Shown in pieces: positions 14,293 to 19,036 of a stretch of 19,036 bases of DNA (position 1 is its first letter; every line of letters starts with the position of its first letter). The notes under the pieces are model-generated. The model did no database searches. It was not told where the DNA came from and was given only the letters and a program-made list of their open reading frames with translations. The DNA is from an uncultured Carnobacteriaceae bacterium. Lineage in GTDB: Bacteria > Bacillota > Bacilli > Lactobacillales > Aerococcaceae. The DNA lies in assembly GCA_938039195.1 (NCBI GenBank), contig CALHVK010000022.1, positions 1-19,036 on the forward strand, read 5' to 3'. The translations under genes were made by a program, and so were the position numbers.

Positions 14293-16076
14293 AAAATACG
14301 AAAAACAATAACATTGCGGGAAATAGGCATCAAGCGAGCCGGATTTTAGTAGGACTCGCAGGTGTTTTATTTCTCATTTTTTCTGTGCAGTTCTTTAAAA
14401 TCATGGTGTTGGGGAATACTCATGGTGTGGATTTACGTGCAGAAATCAATGATAAAATCCATCAAAAACGGACACTCGCTGCAAAACGCGGTACGATTTT
14501 TGATGCTAGTGGTAGTCCGATTGCTGTTGACGCAACAAACTATTCATTATATGCAGTATTAACTTCAGAGTGGAGTAAGAATGCGGATACGCCTGATTAT
14601 GTCACAGACGTTAATAAGACTGCTGAGGCTCTTTCAAAACATATTTCTTTATCGAAGGAAGAAATTGTAAAATTATTGAGTCAAAAAGATGTTTCCCAAG
14701 TAGAGTTCGGTAGTGCGGGTAAAAATTTATCCGTTCAAGTGAAGGAGCAAATCGAAGCTGAAAAACTTCCTGGAATTAAGTTCTCAGAAAGTCCGGCTCG
14801 TTACTATCCAAATGGAATTTTTGCTTCGCATTTAATTGGTTATACGGATACTGTCGAGGAAACAGTTGATAACAAGACAATCACTACTCTAGTAGGGAAG
14901 ACAGGTCTTGAAGGGCTTTATAATGATCAATTAACAGGGTCTGCTGGTGAGGTTGAATATTCTGTTGATGGAAATGGATATGTGATTACCGATACAGAAA
15001 AAGTTACAAAACAACCTAAAGACGGGATGAACCTTACCTTAACGATTGATAAACGATTGCAAACTTATTTGGAATCACTTGTTAGCCAAGCCGATAAAAA
15101 CTATCAACCGGTACAAATGACGGCAATGCTTGTTGATCCTAAAACGGGAAACATTATTGCGGCAACACAACGTCCAACGTATAACTCAACAACAAAAGAG
15201 GGCATTGATGTTCAATGGAATAATTTGTTGACGGACCAAGCTTTTGAACCTGGTTCAACGATGAAAGTATTGGCGCTCGCTGCAGCGATTAATGAAGGGG
15301 TCTTTGATCCAAATGAAAAATACAAATCAGGAAGTGTAAAAATTTATACCGATTTAGTTCGAGACTATAATAAAGTAGGTTGGGGAACCATTACATACTT
15401 AGAAGGGTTAGCTCATTCAAGTAACGTTGCTTTCGTTCATATCATCCAAAAAATTGGTATCGAAAAGTGGAAGCAATATTTAGAAGCGTTTGGCTTTGGA
15501 AAATCAACAAACTCAGGTTTTGCAAATGAAGTTTCAGGGTCAAACCCATTCAACTCTTACTTACAACAATTATCAACCGGTTTTGGACAAGGGATTACGG
15601 TCACACCTTATCAAATGATGCAAGCTTTCACTGCCATTGCCAATGGTGGTCAAATGCAGAAGTTACGTTTGGTTGACCATTTAACAGATCCTGATACTGG
15701 AAAAGAAACACCAAATCCAACAACAGCTTTAGGAAAAGTCATTAGTCCAGAAACTGCGAAGAAAACTCTTCAATTTTTATATGAAGCAACTCGTATGAAA
15801 AACGGAACAGCCTATGATTTTAATATTGATGGAGAAAAAGTCGCAGCTAAAACAGGGACGGCTGAATTCATCAATCCGGAAACAGGTAAATACTACTCAA
15901 ACGGAAATAACTATATTTTCTCTGTTGTAGGGTTTGCACCATATGATGATCCAAAATATATCCTATATATCACAGTGAAACAACCACGAGTAGCTGTAAC
16001 GGGAAACCAAATTATTAAAGAAATTTTCAATCCATTAATGAAGAGAAGCCTAGAATACTCTAGACTCTCAGAGTAA
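14289..16076 (+). CDS. Class B penicillin-binding protein (PBP2x/PbpB-type), without PASTA domains
   Basis: This is the septal peptidoglycan transpeptidase partner of FtsW. In the 595-residue product one N-terminal membrane helix (about 18-42) is followed by the PBP dimerisation domain (the KRGTIFDASGSPIA segment is typical) and the transpeptidase domain with all three active-site motifs: STMK (nucleophile S323, K326), SSN (377-379) and KTG (521-523). The protein ends about 75 residues after KTG. Division PBPs at this locus in streptococci, enterococci and bacilli are usually over 700 residues and carry one or two C-terminal PASTA domains; here none is present. The stop is in frame with a normal downstream ribosome binding site for murE, so it looks like a real terminus. 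Confidence 0.93.
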   Translation: MKNTKNNNIAGNRHQASRILVGLAGVLFLIFSVQFFKIMVLGNTHGVDLRAEINDKIHQKRTLAAKRGTIFDASGSPIAVDATNYSLYAVLTSEWSKNADTPDYVTDVNKTAEALSKHISLSKEEIVKLLSQKDVSQVEFGSAGKNLSVQVKEQIEAEKLPGIKFSESPARYYPNGIFASHLIGYTDTVEETVDNKTITTLVGKTGLEGLYNDQLTGSAGEVEYSVDGNGYVITDTEKVTKQPKDGMNLTLTIDKRLQTYLESLVSQADKNYQPVQMTAMLVDPKTGNIIAATQRPTYNSTTKEGIDVQWNNLLTDQAFEPGSTMKVLALAAAINEGVFDPNEKYKSGSVKIYTDLVRDYNKVGWGTITYLEGLAHSSNVAFVHIIQKIGIEKWKQYLEAFGFGKSTNSGFANEVSGSNPFNSYLQQLSTGFGQGITVTPYQMMQAFTAIANGGQMQKLRLVDHLTDPDTGKETPNPTTALGKVISPETAKKTLQFLYEATRMKNGTAYDFNIDGEKVAAKTGTAEFINPETGKYYSNGNNYIFSVVGFAPYDDPKYILYITVKQPRVAVTGNQIIKEIFNPLMKRSLEYSRLSE

Positions 16077-16092
16077 AAGAAGGAGGAAGAAC

Positions 16093-17592
16093 ATGTTTGC
16101 GAAAGAACTAGCGGACTTGTTAGTCATTAAAGAAGTGGAAGGTTCCGTAGAGAACATCACTGTAGAAAAATTAGCACAAGATTCGCGTAAAGTTGTGCCC
16201 AATACTATGTTTTTCTGTATCGAAGGTGTAACGGTAGATGGGCATCAATTTGCAGGGAAGGCAAAAGAGCTAGGAGCAAGTGTGTTCGTGGCTTCGAAAT
16301 CTATCAAAGATCAAGTGGGAGATTCACCTGTGATTTATGTCAAAGATGTGACACGTGTGATGACCCTCTTTGCAAATCATTTTTACGGGTATCCATCAGA
16401 GTCATTAAATATGATTGGAGTTACAGGGACAAATGGGAAAACAACTGTAACGCATATGATTGACTATTTATTAGAAGAATTAGGAAAACCAACTGCATTG
16501 ATTGGAACGATGTATCGAAAAATCGGTGAGGAACGTATTGAAACAAGAAACACGACTCCTGAAATTTTGACGGTCCATGAAACATTGCAAAAGGTAAAAG
16601 AAATTGGTGGAGACACATGTATTATGGAAGTTTCTTCTCACGCTCTTCAATTAGGGCGTGTTTGGGGAATTGACTACAATGTTGCCGTGTTTACAAACTT
16701 AACACATGAGCATTTAGACTTGCATAAAACAATGGAAAACTATGCACATGCTAAAAGCCTATTGTTCTCTCAATTAGGAAATCATTCTAAAAATGGGAAA
16801 CCACGTGTTGCCATTTTAAATAGTGATGAAGAACACTATGAGCAATTCGCATACTCAACTCCTTGTGAAGTGATTTCATACGGATTTGGTGAAGATGCAG
16901 ATATTCGAGCTACTGACATTCAAACGAACGGAGCAATGACTTCGTTTAATGTAACGATGAATGGGAAACAGCTACCTGTTTCGATTCCAATGATTGGACT
17001 CTTTAATGTCTATAATGTTCTTGCAGCTTTTGCAGTTGCAGTGATCAATGGAATTTCTTTAGAACGAGCAGTTGAATTGATGAAACGATTCCCAGGTGTT
17101 GGTGGTCGTATGCAAATGATTCAACAAGGACAACCGTTCCAAGTGATTATCGATTTTGCGCATACTCCTGATGGGTTAGAAAATGTGCTTATGACACTTG
17201 AAAAAGTAAAAATGAATCGTGTGATTACGATTATGGGACATAGTGGTGGAAATCGAGATTCAAGTATGCGTCCAGAACTTGGAGAAATCGCGTTTGAGAA
17301 ATCAGATTATGTGATTTTGACGGCGGATAATCCAAGAAATGAACCGCTTGAAGAGATTTACAAAGGAATCTTATCAGGAAGAAAAAATGAAAAGATTGCC
17401 TATGAATGTATCGACGATCGAATTGAAGCGGTAAAACGTGCTTTAGAAATCGCGCAAGAAGGGGATATCTTATTATTCGCTGGTAAAGGTGTAGAACCTT
17501 ATCAAGTAATCGGTGATGAATATATTCCTTATAATGAAGTTGAAACAGTCATTAAATGCCTAGAAGCAATGGGCTTTAAAAATCACGAGTAG
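16093..17592 (+). CDS. murE: UDP-N-acetylmuramoyl-tripeptide synthetase MurE, DNPR-type
   Basis: This adds the third residue (meso-diaminopimelate or L-lysine) to UDP-MurNAc-L-Ala-D-Glu in the cytoplasm. The 499-residue product has the ATP loop GVTGTNGKTT (109-118, K116), the NTTPE segment, MEVSSHALQLGRV, and the lysine of the HAKSLLF segment that is carbamylated in Mur ligases. The amino-acid specificity loop reads DNPR (D412-R415), the motif of meso-diaminopimelate-adding enzymes; lysine-adding MurE usually lacks this arginine. Its place between the division PBP and mraY is the Bacillus order, while streptococci carry a lysine-type murE elsewhere. The substrate call is inferred from the motif. 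Confidence 0.92.
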   Translation: MFAKELADLLVIKEVEGSVENITVEKLAQDSRKVVPNTMFFCIEGVTVDGHQFAGKAKELGASVFVASKSIKDQVGDSPVIYVKDVTRVMTLFANHFYGYPSESLNMIGVTGTNGKTTVTHMIDYLLEELGKPTALIGTMYRKIGEERIETRNTTPEILTVHETLQKVKEIGGDTCIMEVSSHALQLGRVWGIDYNVAVFTNLTHEHLDLHKTMENYAHAKSLLFSQLGNHSKNGKPRVAILNSDEEHYEQFAYSTPCEVISYGFGEDADIRATDIQTNGAMTSFNVTMNGKQLPVSIPMIGLFNVYNVLAAFAVAVINGISLERAVELMKRFPGVGGRMQMIQQGQPFQVIIDFAHTPDGLENVLMTLEKVKMNRVITIMGHSGGNRDSSMRPELGEIAFEKSDYVILTADNPRNEPLEEIYKGILSGRKNEKIAYECIDDRIEAVKRALEIAQEGDILLFAGKGVEPYQVIGDEYIPYNEVETVIKCLEAMGFKNHE

Positions 17593-17607
17593 AAGAAGGG
17601 GAAGATT

Positions 17608-18564
17608 ATGATCGAAGTCATTTTATCAGTCGGCTTAGCGTTTTTAGCAACAGTGATCGCTGAACCACATTTCATTCAATATATGAAGATGAAACAATTA
17701 GGTCAAACCACATTAGATGAAGGGCCGTCTTGGCATAAAGCGAAAAGCGGAACACCAACGATGGGTGGACTTGTGTTTCTTTGCATGATTAGTATCTCAA
17801 GTTTAATTGTTGGAGCTGTGTTTGGGCACTTCAATTTCGTCTTATTAAGTGGCGTAATTGGATTTGCATTCTTTGGCTCAATCGGATTCTTAGATGACTA
17901 TATCAAAGTGTTCAGAAAACAAAATGAAGGATTAAAGAGTCATGAAAAATTTGTTCTTCAATTGATTGGAGCAGCCATCTTCGTAGTACTTTACCTTTTA
18001 AGCGGAAATGCACCATTAATCTACCTTCCAATCTTTGGTGAAGTAAACAGTATTCTCTTGTTTGCATTATTTACCATCGTTTGGATTGCAGGATTTTCTA
18101 ACGCAGTGAATCTAACAGATGGATTAGATGGGTTAGCAGCATCTACGAATATTATTGCCTATGGTATCTATGGGGTTATGGCCTATAGAGCAGCGCAACA
18201 CTCGATTGCAATTTTCTGTTTCTGTGTAGTTGGTGGATTAGCAGGATTCTTAGTGTATAACTGGAAACCAGCTAAAGTCTTCATGGGAGACGTTGGTTCA
18301 TTGGCACTTGGAGCAGGTCTTGCGATTATCTCGATTATGCTTCATAAAGAATGGACATTATTACTTGTTGGAATTATCTTCGTTGGGGAAACACTGAGCG
18401 TTATTTTACAAGTCGGTTCATTTAAACTGACAGGTAAACGTATCTTTAAGATGAGTCCAATTCACCATCACTTTGAAATGAGCGGATGGAAGGAAGTAAA
18501 AATCGTTTCAGTATTTAGTGCTGTAGGACTTATTGCAGGTTTAATCGTTGCATTTGTCTTTTAA
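17608..18564 (+). CDS. mraY: Phospho-N-acetylmuramoyl-pentapeptide-transferase
   Basis: This moves phospho-MurNAc-pentapeptide from UDP to undecaprenyl phosphate, making lipid I at the membrane. The 318-residue polytopic protein has about ten predicted helices. Catalytic and metal-binding features are intact: the D96-D97 pair in GFLDDYIKVF, the NAVNLTDGLDGLA segment (165-177, D171 and D174) and the histidine triad H286-H288 in SPIHHHFE. The length is at the family norm. It follows murE by 15 bases with AAGGGGAAG as ribosome binding site. Confidence 0.97.
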   Translation: MIEVILSVGLAFLATVIAEPHFIQYMKMKQLGQTTLDEGPSWHKAKSGTPTMGGLVFLCMISISSLIVGAVFGHFNFVLLSGVIGFAFFGSIGFLDDYIKVFRKQNEGLKSHEKFVLQLIGAAIFVVLYLLSGNAPLIYLPIFGEVNSILLFALFTIVWIAGFSNAVNLTDGLDGLAASTNIIAYGIYGVMAYRAAQHSIAIFCFCVVGGLAGFLVYNWKPAKVFMGDVGSLALGAGLAIISIMLHKEWTLLLVGIIFVGETLSVILQVGSFKLTGKRIFKMSPIHHHFEMSGWKEVKIVSVFSAVGLIAGLIVAFVF

Positions 18565-18585
18565 GAGAATTAACATATTTTATTA

Positions 18586-18618
18586 GGAGAGCTGGTCATT
18601 TATGCCCAGCCTTTCTCC
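18586..18618 (+). other. Hairpin between mraY and murD
   Basis: GGAGAGCTGG (18586-18595) pairs with CCAGC (18606-18610) and TCTCC (18614-18618), leaving a 3-base bulge and a 10-base loop. An in-frame ATG (18602) lies in the loop and an AGGAG lies in the 5' arm. There is no T tract, so it is not a terminator. Its effect on murD translation is unknown. Confidence 0.55.
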
Positions 18619-18655
18619 ATATACATATTCAAAACAAAAAATAGGAGGAATCATT

Positions 18656-19036
18656 GTGCGGAATACACAAGCGTTTGAAAATAAAAAAGTACTAGTCATC
18701 GGACTTGCCAAGAGTGGAGTGAGTGTTGCGACATTATTACATCAGTTAAAGGCGGATGTAACAGTGAATGATCGAACACCACTTGAGGAAAGTGTAGACG
18801 CACAAGGGTTAGCCAAACAAGGAATCAAGGTGGTTTCTGGAGGCCATCCTTTAGAATTATTAGAGGAATCATTTGATTTCGTTTTGAAAAACCCAGGGAT
18901 TCCATATTCAAATCCATTAGTAACAAAAGCAGTTGAAATGGGCTTACCTGTTTATACTGAAATCGAAGTTGCACAACGTGTGATGGAAGGAACCGTCTTA
19001 GGAATCACAGGTTCAAATGGGAAAACGACGACTACA
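18656..19036 (+). CDS. murD: UDP-N-acetylmuramoylalanine--D-glutamate ligase, 5' part (cut by window end)
   Basis: This adds D-glutamate to UDP-MurNAc-L-Ala. Only the first 127 codons are in the window. They hold the N-terminal UDP-binding domain with FENKKVLVIGLAKSG, the LKNPGIPYSNP segment (conserved in MurD) and the beginning of the ATP loop, GITGSNGKTTTT, at the last bases. The GTG at 18656 is chosen because AGGAGG (18643-18648) is 7 bases upstream and the resulting N-terminus aligns with other MurD proteins. The frame remains open to an ATG at 18602, which would add 18 residues. Confidence 0.93.
   Translation, partial: MRNTQAFENKKVLVIGLAKSGVSVATLLHQLKADVTVNDRTPLEESVDAQGLAKQGIKVVSGGHPLELLEESFDFVLKNPGIPYSNPLVTKAVEMGLPVYTEIEVAQRVMEGTVLGITGSNGKTTTT

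Noticed and set aside
16050..16076. Short dyads (CTAGA/TCTAG and ACTCT/AGAGT) at the end of the PBP gene
   Set aside because: They lie in coding sequence, are five pairs long, and have no T tract; they do not indicate a terminator or a truncation scar.

Overview
The window is a chromosomal housekeeping segment from a low-GC Gram-positive bacterium, almost certainly a member of the Lactobacillales. The grounds are A/T-rich sequence, strong AGGAGG ribosome binding sites, sigma-A promoters and several gene orders. These include yqeG-yqeH-yhbY-nadD-yqeK-rsfS-yqeM running directly into tmcAL (ylbM), a DUF3397 gene just before mraZ, and a Bacillus-like division/cell-wall order with murE between the division PBP and mraY. 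A Carnobacteriaceae or Granulicatella-type organism would fit, but genus cannot be fixed from the sequence alone. Every gene supported here is on the + strand.

Layout. (1) 129-689 is a monocistronic CPBP-family membrane protease with its own terminator and codon use unlike its neighbours. (2) 731-2914 is a consensus-like promoter driving a GT4 glycolipid glucosyltransferase overlapped by a beta-hydroxyacid dehydrogenase. (3) 2963-3287 holds a small YkuJ-family gene closed by a long hairpin. (4) 3315-10939 is one tightly packed run of ten genes: hom and thrB (threonine pathway), then yqeG, yqeH, yhbY (ribosome assembly), nadD (NAD synthesis), yqeK (Ap4A hydrolase), rsfS, a SAM methyltransferase and tmcAL (tRNA-Met ac4C). 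(5) 10974-11856 is a perfect-consensus promoter, the DUF177 gene and rpmF, closed by a strong terminator. (6) 11869-11908 is a perfect 40-bp palindrome made of two abutting 16-bp palindromes, followed by a small four-helix membrane protein gene (DUF3397) and a terminator. (7) 12406 to the right edge is the dcw cluster: phased A/T tracts, three 10-bp-spaced MraZ boxes over the mraZ promoter, then mraZ, rsmH, ftsL, a PASTA-less division PBP, murE, mraY and a murD cut by the window end.

How the genes work together. The central run couples ribosome maturation (YqeH, YhbY, RsfS, TmcAL) with nucleotide cofactor balance (NadD, YqeK) and carries hom-thrB at its head. The dcw block supplies the cytoplasmic and membrane steps of lipid I formation (MurE, MurD, MraY), septal transpeptidation (PBP) and a divisome scaffold (FtsL), under likely MraZ autoregulation.

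No defence system, phage, insertion sequence, CRISPR array, tRNA or rRNA was seen, and I found no clear new multi-gene system. The most interesting signals are the 40-bp double palindrome, the MraZ-box/bent-DNA promoter, the missing PASTA domains of the PBP, the unusual C-terminus of homoserine dehydrogenase, and two intergenic hairpins (ykuJ-hom and mraY-murD). No gene-free stretch exceeds 300 bases.
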